Assembly: GCA_029548025.1 (NCBI GenBank)
Contig: JAKPOE010000204.1
Coordinates: forward strand, 1-14,831
From: Spirochaetota bacterium
Lineage (GTDB): Bacteria > Spirochaetota > UBA4802 > UB4802
Direction: 5' to 3'
DNA: 14,831 bases
Positions 8,241-14,831 of this stretch are shown piece by piece. Under the pieces are notes generated by a model. That model searched no databases and was not told the DNA's origin. It saw only the letters and a list, made by a program, of their open reading frames with translations. Made by a program: the position numbers and the translations under genes. Within the stretch, counting starts at the first letter, position 1, and every line of letters begins with the position of its first letter.

Positions 8241-8903
8241 TTAACCTTCCTGTTTGTGAGTTTCAACAAACTGTTTATATTCATTTTCAATAAATAATAG
8301 TATATCAGACTCTTTTTTGAGCAGTAAACAATTAACACCCTGTTTACCTTTTAACGTAAAAAGCATATAGTTATCATGTACTTTTAAATTATTTATCCTA
8401 TAGAAGTCATAGCGATAGAGTTTATTATTAATAGAAATATTAATGCCTTGCTGTTTGTACTGCAAAGTCCCGGCTCCTACCCTTGTTAAAGAACTCCAAT
8501 TTGCTGAACGCATACCACTTTCAATATCCCCAATAGTTCCGCTACTATCCACATACATAACAACATCAAAAATACCATCCTTTTGATAGGATTGTTCATC
8601 TATAGAAATAACTTCTGATTTTTGACTGCTGCTACCAATTGTAATTGTAGTATCAATCATTGTTTCATTTGTTGGCATAGTATCAAAGTCTATATCAATG
8701 TCCGGCATGTCATCAGAATCAATTGTTTCATGGTATTGCGCCTTGCCATTGTACATGGAGTGTGATGACATTTCAACATCAAGATTAGGCACATATCGGT
8801 CATGAGGAATATTGGACATAATGGTATGCTCAAAAAATTCTGAATAAAGTACAACTATGACACCCACTATGACACTGATTACCGCAATGTATAAAACAAC
8901 CAT
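8241..8903 (-). CDS. Uncharacterised single-pass membrane protein with acidic linker
   Basis: This 220-aa protein matches no family I recognise. It starts directly with a membrane helix (MVVLYIAVISVIVGVIVVLY). An acidic, Met-rich, probably disordered linker follows (around DSDDMPDIDIDFDTMPTN), then a C-terminal domain of about 115 residues with alternating hydrophobic strands, such as INISINNKLYRYDFYRINN and YMLFTLKGKQGVNCLLLKK. An ATG 15 bases upstream (8918) is also open, but AGGA lies 7 bases before the ATG at 8903 and nothing similar precedes 8918. It shares an operon with the TPR protein after it. The two probably act together at the membrane. Confidence 0.75.
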   Translation of the reverse strand: MVVLYIAVISVIVGVIVVLYSEFFEHTIMSNIPHDRYVPNLDVEMSSHSMYNGKAQYHETIDSDDMPDIDIDFDTMPTNETMIDTTITIGSSSQKSEVISIDEQSYQKDGIFDVVMYVDSSGTIGDIESGMRSANWSSLTRVGAGTLQYKQQGINISINNKLYRYDFYRINNLKVHDNYMLFTLKGKQGVNCLLLKKESDILLFIENEYKQFVETHKQEG

Positions 8904-8959
8904 AATGCTATCCTGCATATTTCACTGGAATTGCAACATGAATGATTGATGGAGAAAAC

Positions 8960-8990
8960 CACTCATCATTATTGTCGAAAGATAAATTTT
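8960..8990 (-). promoter_or_regulatory. Candidate promoter for the membrane/TPR pair
   Basis: On the minus strand TTGACT is followed 17 bases later by GACAAT, giving a plausible but weak sigma-70-type promoter in the 100-base gap after the methyltransferase gene. No convincing terminator for that gene is seen here: a T7 run follows its stop, but no stem lies next to it. Confidence 0.35.
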
Positions 8991-9016
8991 ACAAGTCAAG
9001 GATTAATTCAAAAAAA

Positions 9017-9967
9017 TTACCGCATTTTCCATAAACCTGCTTTCAGGTAAGGTTCCTTATAATATGGAAAGTCATCAGGCTCATGTTCTAAAAATTGCAG
9101 GTCCCAGTTACCGGGATGTAATGATATATACTCATCATCTGAAATTGTAATAGTATTGATAGTGGTAAGGACATACCCATCTGAAACAATGGGTGCAATC
9201 AACATTAAAAATTCATTATAATGTTTTTTTACACTAAAATTGTGTCCTTTATTTCTGGAAAATGTAGGCGGATCAAAAATCACAAAATGAAATGTATCAT
9301 TATGTTTTGCAGCATATTTTAAAAATTTTTTGCAATCCATAGCAACAAAGTCCCTATTATCATAACCAATTTGATTGAGCATATAATTTTGTTTAGCTCT
9401 CTGTAACACACTTTTCGACATATCAACATTGACTGCATGGTGTAATCCATTTTTCAACGCATGGACTGCAAATAGAGCGGTATAGCTAAAAAGATTACAG
9501 AGCTTTCCTCCTTTTGCATAATATGTTGCTAAACGCTGTCGCACTCCACGCATATCAAGAAAAAGCCCTGTATTCTGGCCATTAATCAGATCAACACCTG
9601 CAACAATGTCATTTTGCTTTACTATCAAAGGTACCGGTGGCATAGCTCCTGTTATACACACACTTTTTCGTAGCTCTGTAATTTGTTGAGGATCATGAAC
9701 TTTACTCCTATCTTTTAACAGAACACCGTTTATTGCTCTATTGCAACATGCCAATATTTTTATACAATGATCGCTTATCCTATGATATTCCTGATACAGG
9801 GAACTATCGTACACCTGTAATAAAAGATAATCGTTATAATAATCAAGTATCAGTCCATAGCAACCATCCCCCTGCCCATTAATCAAACGGAATGCATTGG
9901 TGATAGTTTGCCTAAACAGGCTTTCCCGTTTATAAATTGCTGTTTCAATGTTTTTGTAGATGGACAT
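9017..9967 (-). CDS. RlmI-like SAM-dependent methyltransferase lacking the PUA domain
   Basis: This 316-aa protein resembles the RlmI/RlmK (COG1092) class of rRNA methyltransferases. It has RLINGQGDGCYGLILDYYN (27-45, the EEHEE-like domain), TGLFLDMRGVR (133-143), motif I NLFSYTALFAV (158-168), VDMSK (181-185) and motif IV DPPTFSRNK (232-240). RlmI is about 396 aa with an N-terminal RNA-binding PUA domain. Here that domain is absent and the protein begins where it would end. The later motif that usually reads like CSCS in RlmI, carrying the presumed catalytic Cys, reads TTINTITIS (268-276) with no Cys. RNA methylation is likely, but the target and modified atom are uncertain. Its ATG directly abuts the aldolase stop codon. 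Confidence 0.85.
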   Translation of the reverse strand: MSIYKNIETAIYKRESLFRQTITNAFRLINGQGDGCYGLILDYYNDYLLLQVYDSSLYQEYHRISDHCIKILACCNRAINGVLLKDRSKVHDPQQITELRKSVCITGAMPPVPLIVKQNDIVAGVDLINGQNTGLFLDMRGVRQRLATYYAKGGKLCNLFSYTALFAVHALKNGLHHAVNVDMSKSVLQRAKQNYMLNQIGYDNRDFVAMDCKKFLKYAAKHNDTFHFVIFDPPTFSRNKGHNFSVKKHYNEFLMLIAPIVSDGYVLTTINTITISDDEYISLHPGNWDLQFLEHEPDDFPYYKEPYLKAGLWKMR

Positions 9968-10594
9968 CTATCGTGGTAAACAGGCAAGGATTTCGTTTAT
10001 ACGTTTGTCCAAATTTATATAATCGCCATTTTCTATCAGGTGACTATCGACAAGATACGACAAACCACAGGCAACTACCTTTGGCACCGATAAATACTCT
10101 GCAATATGAGCAGGTTGAATACCACCCGTTGGAATGATTGAAAATGAAAACTTTGTAAACGGTTCAACAATAGCTTTGAGGTAGTGCACGCCACCACAAT
10201 GTTGAGCAGGAAAAAATTTCAAAACATCAACATGCATTAGCAGTGCATGAGCTAATTCAGTAGGAGTTGTAAAACCAGGTATATAATATATATTTTTATA
10301 TTTGTGCGATAGTTCTATTAATGCATCACTTACGCATGGTGAAACAATAAACATTGCTCCAGCATCCACCGCTGCCTTAAAATCGTCATGAGTGATGACA
10401 CTGCCAGCACCAATCATTGCATCAGGAAATGTATTTTTTAGAGCAGCAATGCAGTCAAGTGCCTGCGCAGTTCGTAATGTAACTTCAATACAACGTATAC
10501 CGTGTTGCATTAAAAGCTCAAACATCTTGAGCGTTTTGGCAACATCATAAAAAACACCAATTGGGACAATAGGAATGCTAAACTGTAATGACAT
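9968..10594 (-). CDS. eda: KDPG/KHG-type class I aldolase
   Basis: This 208-aa TIM-barrel aldolase matches 2-keto-3-deoxy-6-phosphogluconate / 4-hydroxy-2-oxoglutarate aldolases, which release pyruvate through a Schiff base. Motifs are CIEVTLRT (35-42, catalytic E37), IGAGSV (61-66), FIVSPC (82-87), IPGFTTPTE (105-113), DVLKFFPA (123-130, Schiff-base K126) and IPTGGI (154-159). No edd, kdgK or uronate gene lies nearby, so the pathway is unknown. The ATG has no Shine-Dalgarno sequence. The 21 bases between it and the preceding VOC gene are entirely A and T apart from the flanks. The stop abuts the methyltransferase start. Confidence 0.93.
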   Translation of the reverse strand: MSLQFSIPIVPIGVFYDVAKTLKMFELLMQHGIRCIEVTLRTAQALDCIAALKNTFPDAMIGAGSVITHDDFKAAVDAGAMFIVSPCVSDALIELSHKYKNIYYIPGFTTPTELAHALLMHVDVLKFFPAQHCGGVHYLKAIVEPFTKFSFSIIPTGGIQPAHIAEYLSVPKVVACGLSYLVDSHLIENGDYINLDKRINEILACLPR

Positions 10595-10615
10595 AATTAA
10601 TAATTTTAATTAATT

Positions 10616-10990
10616 TTATAAAGAAAATCGGGGATATCGCAATTCAATTTTATTTCCATCGGGATCAGTAAATATAACCAAACGTCCTTTTCGGATATTT
10701 TCAGGTCCGTGAACTATTGTGATATTTTTTTCCTGCAATTCGTCAATAGCATCATCAAAATCTTCTTCATCGATATAGAAACAGATATTATTTTTCAAAT
10801 TTTCGGGCGCTTTAAAATCTTTTACTTCAACAAGCTTTAGCAAAATATCACCAACCCGTATATATGCTTCATCGGTATTGCTTACACGCTCAACAACCTC
10901 AAAGTCAAACAAATCACTGTAAAAACTGATTGCATTGTCCATGTCAGATACCGTTATACCAATATAATCAACACTTTCAATTACTATCAT
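10616..10990 (-). CDS. VOC/glyoxalase-fold protein with altered metal-ligand positions
   Basis: This 124-aa single-domain protein has the paired beta-alpha-beta-beta-beta layout of the vicinal oxygen chelate superfamily: YIGITVSDMDNAISFYSDLF at the start, LLKLVEV in the middle, ICFYIDEEDFDDAIDEL opening the second half and FTDPDGNKIELRYP at the end. In active members the metal is held by His, Glu, His and Glu. Here the first His site is Tyr9, the second reads Asn, and only the last Glu (E116) is clearly kept. A different metal set or a ligand-binding, non-catalytic role is possible. GGAG lies 8 bases before the ATG. It is the first gene of the unit with the aldolase and methyltransferase and has a strong promoter. 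Confidence 0.88.
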   Translation of the reverse strand: MIVIESVDYIGITVSDMDNAISFYSDLFDFEVVERVSNTDEAYIRVGDILLKLVEVKDFKAPENLKNNICFYIDEEDFDDAIDELQEKNITIVHGPENIRKGRLVIFTDPDGNKIELRYPRFSL

Positions 10991-11086
10991 TGTGAATTCT
11001 CCTTATTGTTATCATAATTTTTTTACTATATTTTTCATGACATTACGTTTTTGCCTATATTATCAATTAAGTTATTTCTGCTATCA

Positions 11087-11114
11087 CTTATAAAATTTGT
11101 TTACCTCTTGTCAA
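11087..11114 (-). promoter_or_regulatory. Promoter for the VOC-aldolase-methyltransferase unit
   Basis: On the minus strand there is a consensus -35 TTGACA (11109-11114), a 16-base spacer and a -10 TATAAG (11087-11092). The leader to the VOC gene would be about 90 bases, AT-rich and without obvious structure. It is the best-matching promoter in the window. Confidence 0.65.
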
Positions 11115-11152
11115 TTATTTAAAACGTTGTTCATAAAAATTTATTTAACAGT

Positions 11153-12985
11153 TTATTCTACTGTAACACTTTTTGCAAGGTTTCTTGGCTGATCTACATT
11201 ACACCCGCGTAATACTGCAATATGGTACGCTAACAACTGTAGCGGGATTACCGTTAAAAGAGGGGACGCAATTTTTATAGTAGCCGGCACATAGAAAACA
11301 TGATCAGCAAACTTTTGTATCTCTTCATCACCTTCAGTTGCAATAGCAATAATTTTGCCTTTTCGTGCTTTTACCTCCTGCATATTGCTTATAACTTTTT
11401 GATATACCTCATCTTTTATAGCAATGAAGACAACTGGCATATTTTCATCGATAAGTGCAATTGGGCCATGTTTCATCTCGGCAGCAGGATATCCTTCCGC
11501 ATGAATATAGGATATTTCTTTTAACTTCAATGCACCTTCAAGCGCAACGGGGAACTGTATACCTCTTCCCAGATAAAGAAAATTGCGGTGATGTTGATAT
11601 AATGTTGCTATTGCTTTAATTTCATCATTTTTTCCTAATATTGATTGCACCAGTGCAGGTACCTGTATCAGCTCCTGTAAAAATTCACGACCTGCATCAG
11701 CAGTCATACATCTGCGGCGGGCTAAATAAAATGTTAAAAGAATTAAAACAGTTATCTGCGAAGTAAACGCTTTAGTAGATGCAACACCTATTTCAGGCCC
11801 TGCATGTATATACACCCCTCCATCACTTTCACGAGCTATGGTACTTCCCACAACATTGGTAATGCCCAGCACCCTGACACCACGTGCCTTAGCTTCACGC
11901 ATTGCTGCCAGAGTATCAGCCGTTTCACCTGATTGACTTATAACAATAACAAGATCACCTTTTTCAAGGATTGGGCTGCAATATCTAAATTCTGAGGCAT
12001 ATTCAACCTCAACAGGTATACGAGCATATTCTTCTATTAAATACTCCCCAATAAGTCCTGCATGCCATGAGGTACCACACGCTATAAAGATAATACGCTT
12101 TATACTATTTAACTCATCTTCAGTAAGCCGCAATCCATCCAAACGGGTTTTGCCCTCATCCAATACTATTCGTCCCCTGAACGCATTCTGAATTGTGTCT
12201 GGTTGCTCAAATATTTCCTTCAGCATAAAATGAGTAAATCCCTGTTTTTCTATATATGCAATATCCCAATCAATTTTATCGGTTTGTTTCTCCAATTCAT
12301 TTTTTCGTAGATCAAATGTTCGTACCGTATCTTTTGTAATTTCTACTATTTCACCATCTGAAACATACATTACCTTACGTGTATGTTCAACGATTGCACT
12401 GGCATCAGAAGCTACTATCATTTCACCATCGCCAATACCAAGTATCAAAGGACTCCCGTTCCTGGCAGCTACCATTTTATCGGGTTCTTTCTTTGATATA
12501 ACAACTATGCCATATGTCCCTTCAACCCTGGTTAATGTTTTCTGTACTGCATCAACAAGCGGCAAGGTTTGGTGATAGTATTCAATGAGATGCACTAAAA
12601 CTTCGGTATCTGTTTCACTTTGAATAGTGTGACCATGTTCAATGAGTACTTTTTTTATAGCACCATAATTTTCTATGATTCCATTGTGAACCAACGCGAT
12701 ATCACCGTTACAGTCACAGTGTGGATGGGCATTGATATCATTTGGCTCACCATGTGTTGCCCATCGTGTGTGCCCAATACCAACAGTACATCCATTAAAT
12801 TTTTCATAATTCACCTTTTTATTAAGATCAGCAACTTTTCCCTTTTGCTTCTGAATTATTAATTCATTCCCCAGCAGTGCAGCTATTCCTACCGAGTCAT
12901 ATCCTCGATATTCCAGTCTTCGCAAACCGTTGATAAGAACCTCAGCAACATTTTTATTACCAATATAGCCTACAATTCCACACAT
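11153..12985 (-). CDS. glmS: GlmS, glutamine--fructose-6-phosphate aminotransferase (isomerizing)
   Basis: GlmS makes glucosamine-6-phosphate from fructose-6-phosphate and glutamine, the first step to UDP-GlcNAc for peptidoglycan and lipopolysaccharide. The 610-aa protein opens MCGIVGYIGN with nucleophile Cys2, and keeps HTRWATHG (72-79) and NGIIENY (101-107) of the glutaminase domain. Two sugar-isomerase domains follow, with CGTSWHA (303-309), SQSGETADT (350-358), STKAFTSQ (403-410), EMKHGPIALI and the C-terminal NLAKSVTVE with its conserved Lys. The length is typical. GGGAG lies 6 bases before the ATG. The leader is unusual and contains an inverted-repeat element. It does not look like the glmS ribozyme. 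No clear terminator follows the stop. Confidence 0.98.
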   Translation of the reverse strand: MCGIVGYIGNKNVAEVLINGLRRLEYRGYDSVGIAALLGNELIIQKQKGKVADLNKKVNYEKFNGCTVGIGHTRWATHGEPNDINAHPHCDCNGDIALVHNGIIENYGAIKKVLIEHGHTIQSETDTEVLVHLIEYYHQTLPLVDAVQKTLTRVEGTYGIVVISKKEPDKMVAARNGSPLILGIGDGEMIVASDASAIVEHTRKVMYVSDGEIVEITKDTVRTFDLRKNELEKQTDKIDWDIAYIEKQGFTHFMLKEIFEQPDTIQNAFRGRIVLDEGKTRLDGLRLTEDELNSIKRIIFIACGTSWHAGLIGEYLIEEYARIPVEVEYASEFRYCSPILEKGDLVIVISQSGETADTLAAMREAKARGVRVLGITNVVGSTIARESDGGVYIHAGPEIGVASTKAFTSQITVLILLTFYLARRRCMTADAGREFLQELIQVPALVQSILGKNDEIKAIATLYQHHRNFLYLGRGIQFPVALEGALKLKEISYIHAEGYPAAEMKHGPIALIDENMPVVFIAIKDEVYQKVISNMQEVKARKGKIIAIATEGDEEIQKFADHVFYVPATIKIASPLLTVIPLQLLAYHIAVLRGCNVDQPRNLAKSVTVE

Positions 12986-13007
12986 GAAAAACTCCCAAAA
13001 AAAAAGA

Positions 13008-13130
13008 ATTATACTGCACCCTTCTGAATAACGAAGTCCTTTATGTCATTCTTAGAAAGCGTTAGCACCAAAAGAATCTTTCCTTTCAATAGCATGATTA
13101 TCCACCCTATCCTCAGAGTGTCAGCACAAT
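13008..13130 (-). repeat. Inverted-repeat element in the glmS leader (decayed interspersed repeat or structured leader RNA)
   Basis: The ends of this stretch are imperfect inverted repeats: minus-strand ATTGTGCTGACACTC (13116-13130) pairs with GGGTGCAGTATAAT (13008-13021), 14 bp with one bulged A and three G-U pairs. Inside, minus-strand helices GATAG/CTATT, GAAAG/CTTTC and GAATGAC/GTTATTC can form. ATTCTT/AAGAAT competes with the last. A T9 run and the glmS ribosome site follow. On the plus strand GTCATTCTTAG (13045-13055) with AGAATCTTTC (13073-13082) recalls the widespread palindromic repeat type GTCATTCTGAG...GAAGAATCT. I recall that pattern from other genomes and have not searched for it. 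Which explanation is right is open. Confidence 0.4.
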
Positions 13131-13155
13131 ATACTTCATTGTTTTAAAAAAGCAA
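13128..13155 (-). promoter_or_regulatory. Candidate glmS promoter
   Basis: On the minus strand TTGCTT (13150-13155) and TATATT (13128-13133) are 16 bases apart. The leader would begin near 13121 and run about 135 bases. That start would leave the outer part of the inverted-repeat stem untranscribed, so either this promoter or the long stem is not used as an RNA element. Readthrough from the ferredoxin gene is limited by its terminator. Confidence 0.4.
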
Positions 13156-13170
13156 AGCATTTTTATATTA

Positions 13171-13195
13171 AAAAAAGTGGGGCTGGATGCCCCAC
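13171..13195 (-). terminator. Rho-independent terminator of the ferredoxin gene
   Basis: A perfect 7-bp GC-rich stem (minus strand GTGGGGC / GCCCCAC, loop ATCCA; 13177-13195) is followed by T6 and more AT-rich sequence. It begins 5 bases after the ferredoxin stop codon and insulates glmS from it. Confidence 0.9.
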
Positions 13196-13200
13196 TATCT

Positions 13201-13371
13201 TCATACTTCTACTATTGCTTCAGTTGGACACACATCAATACATGTGCCACACTCTGTACAAATATCGTTATCTATGACATAACGATCCTTCCCTTCAGAA
13301 ATTGCCTGAGATGAACATTCAGAAGCACATGTTCCACACATTGTACAATCTTCAGTAATTTTATAAGCCAT
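13201..13371 (-). CDS. Small 2[4Fe-4S] ferredoxin
   Basis: This 56-aa cytoplasmic electron carrier is of the bacterial (clostridial) ferredoxin type. I translated it as MAYKITEDCTMCGTCASECS, continuing to DICTECGTCIDVCPTEAIVEV. Each half has the CxxCxxCxxxC pattern: Cys 9, 12, 15, 19 and Cys 38, 41, 44, 48, enough for two [4Fe-4S] clusters. The first set lacks the Pro that normally follows the last Cys (Ser here), while the second keeps it. AGGAGG lies 5 bases before the ATG. It appears to be a single-gene unit with its own terminator. Such ferredoxins serve pyruvate:ferredoxin oxidoreductase or hydrogenase in anaerobes, but no partner gene is nearby. Confidence 0.95.
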   Translation of the reverse strand: MAYKITEDCTMCGTCASECSSQAISEGKDRYVIDNDICTECGTCIDVCPTEAIVEV

Positions 13372-13781
13372 GAACTCCTCCTGTAAAGTTTAAATAAAAA
13401 CCATTCAACTGATTACATCATTACAAAAATTATTTTTATGTCATATATGTAGCACATCAGAATTTTTAAATCAAAAATAATCGAGTGTATCCTCTTGTTA
13501 ACAACATAATATATCACTTATTAGTATTGCAATGGGGCTTTCACTTTATTTTTAATTTAATTATATAAATCATTTTTTTATGTAATATAGTTAAACAAAT
13601 AGTTAAAAAAATTTTTTATTTTATACCAAATAGTCGGTTTTTAAATTGACTTTTTTTTGCTATCAACTCACTTTATCTATGTCTATGGTGATGTTTATTA
13701 TGATATAGCGAGTGATTATTCACTCACTGTTGATGATCACTTATATGATTTTGCATTACATATTGTTCAAAAGGAGGTTCT
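13372..13781. other. 410-bp AT-rich divergent intergenic region
   Basis: It separates the ferredoxin (minus) from the secreted hydrolase-like gene (plus). I find no open frame longer than a few codons and no RNA gene. A TTGACT (13646-13651, plus) has no good -10 at the right distance. TATGAT (13699-13704, plus) has no good -35. A hairpin GAGTGA-TTAT-TCACTC lies at 13710-13725, and a related ATCACT at 13736-13741 could pair alternatively. Promoters for both flanking genes should lie here, but I cannot place them with confidence. Confidence 0.6.
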
Positions 13782-14774
13782 ATGAAGTTTATTTCAAAAA
13801 TATGCCTTATTATGCTTATTGTGTTCACATCTTCAACAATCTTTGCTGGTCAATGGGTTTATAAACCAATGAGCATTAATGCCCAGAAAGGAGATGTTAT
13901 CCTTTCAACCAGTCCGGGGTTTATCATGGATTTACTTGCAATATTGGGTTGCTACTGGAGCCACAGCGGGATGGCTGTTGATAATGGATATAACATCCGC
14001 CACAACACCATGTATGTTAGCGATATCCCTATTGAATACAACAAAATATGGTTTATTCAAACAACACCCAAAAGAATGAATCCTGATAAATTGAGCAACG
14101 GCATGCCTGGCATTTTGACTGAGAATATTGATACTACCTATAATGTAACAAAAAATTTTGCTGCTGCCGGTGGTGCTGTACTTAAGCCAACTTCTGCAGA
14201 TGAAGCACTGTACCGACAATATCTTGTTAATGCTGCTGACAAAATGTTGTATGTCAAGGGATATTACCGCGTTAATGCATATGTTAACATGTACCAGTTA
14301 GATTATGTAAATTATTACATAAAAGGGCGAGGCAATCATTGCTCAGGCACCTGCTGGTATGCTAATTATTTTGCAGGCAAACCAATGAACGTTGCTTATA
14401 TTCCGCCCTCATTGGTATCACAATGCGGATATAGTTTATACAATTCGGTCAAAAATATGGTCCGTGATGAAGCCGGCGGATTTGGATCTTTTATTATTGA
14501 TATTGAGGGGCTTTTTGGAACTGGTGCTGACGAAAAGATAGCCAATCAGATTGTTAATACATTTGGCTGGGACAGATCAACTGACACTTCATCATACTGG
14601 AAAAGCTATATTAATAAAATATCCGCAACCGCCAATGCACCTGACCATCTGTTGCTTTATACCTATATCAATCCATCGGGAAAAAATACCGGTGTGCAAA
14701 CTACCTCCTCTTCATACTATGGACAGGTTGATCCTCTGGTTATTACCTCCGGATACTATTACTGGGTGGATTAA
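13782..14774 (+). CDS. Exported protein resembling permuted papain-like (NlpC/P60, YiiX-type) hydrolases
   Basis: This 330-aa protein has a standard signal peptide (MKFISKICLIMLIVFTSSTIFA, cleavage probably after residue 22). The mature part starts with KGDVILSTSPGF (36-47), then YWSHSGMAV (58-66) with His61, and later GNHCSGTCWYANYFAG (184-199) with Cys187. The order GD..L, then H, then Cys matches circularly permuted NlpC/P60-like enzymes (YiiX/LRAT group), which cleave amide or ester bonds in peptidoglycan or lipids. The C-terminal 100 residues are rich in Tyr, Ser and Thr and unassigned. AAGGAGG lies just before the ATG. It is the only plus-strand gene and is monocistronic, with its own terminator. 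The fold is inferred from motifs only, and the substrate is unknown. Confidence 0.75.
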   Translation: MKFISKICLIMLIVFTSSTIFAGQWVYKPMSINAQKGDVILSTSPGFIMDLLAILGCYWSHSGMAVDNGYNIRHNTMYVSDIPIEYNKIWFIQTTPKRMNPDKLSNGMPGILTENIDTTYNVTKNFAAAGGAVLKPTSADEALYRQYLVNAADKMLYVKGYYRVNAYVNMYQLDYVNYYIKGRGNHCSGTCWYANYFAGKPMNVAYIPPSLVSQCGYSLYNSVKNMVRDEAGGFGSFIIDIEGLFGTGADEKIANQIVNTFGWDRSTDTSSYWKSYINKISATANAPDHLLLYTYINPSGKNTGVQTTSSSYYGQVDPLVITSGYYYWVD

Positions 14775-14790
14775 TCTGCTATAATACAAC

Positions 14791-14822
14791 ATCCCGGGTT
14801 TTTTATGCCCGGGATTTTTTTA
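14791..14822 (+). terminator. Rho-independent terminator of the exported hydrolase-like gene
   Basis: A perfect 8-bp stem ATCCCGGG / CCCGGGAT (14791-14798 and 14808-14815) with a 9-base loop is followed by T7 and ATTATAA. It starts 16 bases after the stop codon. Confidence 0.93.
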
Positions 14823-14831
14823 TTATAACAA

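Noticed and set aside
9000..9017. T7 run after the methyltransferase stop as a terminator
   Set aside because: The only nearby stem (ACCTG/CAGGT inside the coding end) is too far from the T-run.
12986..13140. glmS ribozyme/riboswitch
   Set aside because: The conserved core and cleavage-site sequence of the known glmS ribozyme are not present in this leader.
13932..14219. Minus-strand open frame opposite the exported hydrolase-like gene
   Set aside because: The plus-strand gene has a signal peptide, ribosome site and terminator; the antisense frame has none of these.
1..14831. CRISPR array, tRNA, rRNA, transposase or phage genes
   Set aside because: No regularly spaced direct repeats, no tRNA-like cloverleaf and no recombinase or phage protein motifs were seen on either strand.

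Overview
This is an AT-rich window from a Gram-negative-type bacterium. All genes run on the minus strand except one secreted protein at the right edge. The core is an intact rod-shape cluster in transcription order mreB, mreC, mreD, mrdA (PBP2), rodA. RodA is long (438 aa) with extra hydrophobic sequence in its middle. From memory, spirochaetes share this gene order and RodA length, so a spirochaete-like lineage is my best guess, but only a weak one.

Layout from left to right. Positions 1-531 hold the N-terminal 177 codons of queC, cut by the window edge, preceded in transcription by an 80-aa four-cysteine protein. Next comes an uncharacterised 151-aa membrane protein (917-1372), which lies just downstream of rodA and has its own leader. 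Positions 1478-7111 hold the rod cluster, with a TTGACA promoter in front of mreB and a hairpin pair between mreB and mreC. Positions 7240-8903 carry two unfamiliar membrane-anchored proteins, one with TPR repeats, in a unit upstream of mreB. Positions 9017-10990 hold a three-gene unit: a VOC-fold protein with altered metal-ligand positions, a KDPG/KHG-type aldolase, and an RlmI-like methyltransferase lacking the PUA domain and the usual Cys motif. Positions 11153-12985 encode GlmS. A 56-aa 2[4Fe-4S] ferredoxin follows at 13201-13371 with a clear terminator. A 410-bp AT-rich gap then separates it from a divergent gene (13782-14774) for an exported protein resembling permuted papain/NlpC-P60 hydrolases, which ends in a strong terminator.

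Much of the window serves the cell envelope. GlmS makes glucosamine-6-phosphate for peptidoglycan and lipid A, and PBP2 and RodA polymerise and cross-link glycan under MreBCD control. The plus-strand protein may cleave an amide or ester bond outside the cytoplasm.

The most interesting non-coding piece is the glmS leader (about 13008-13130). It has imperfect terminal inverted repeats and internal helices. It can be read either as a structured leader RNA or as a decayed interspersed palindromic repeat. I found no CRISPR array, tRNA, rRNA, transposase or obvious new defence system.
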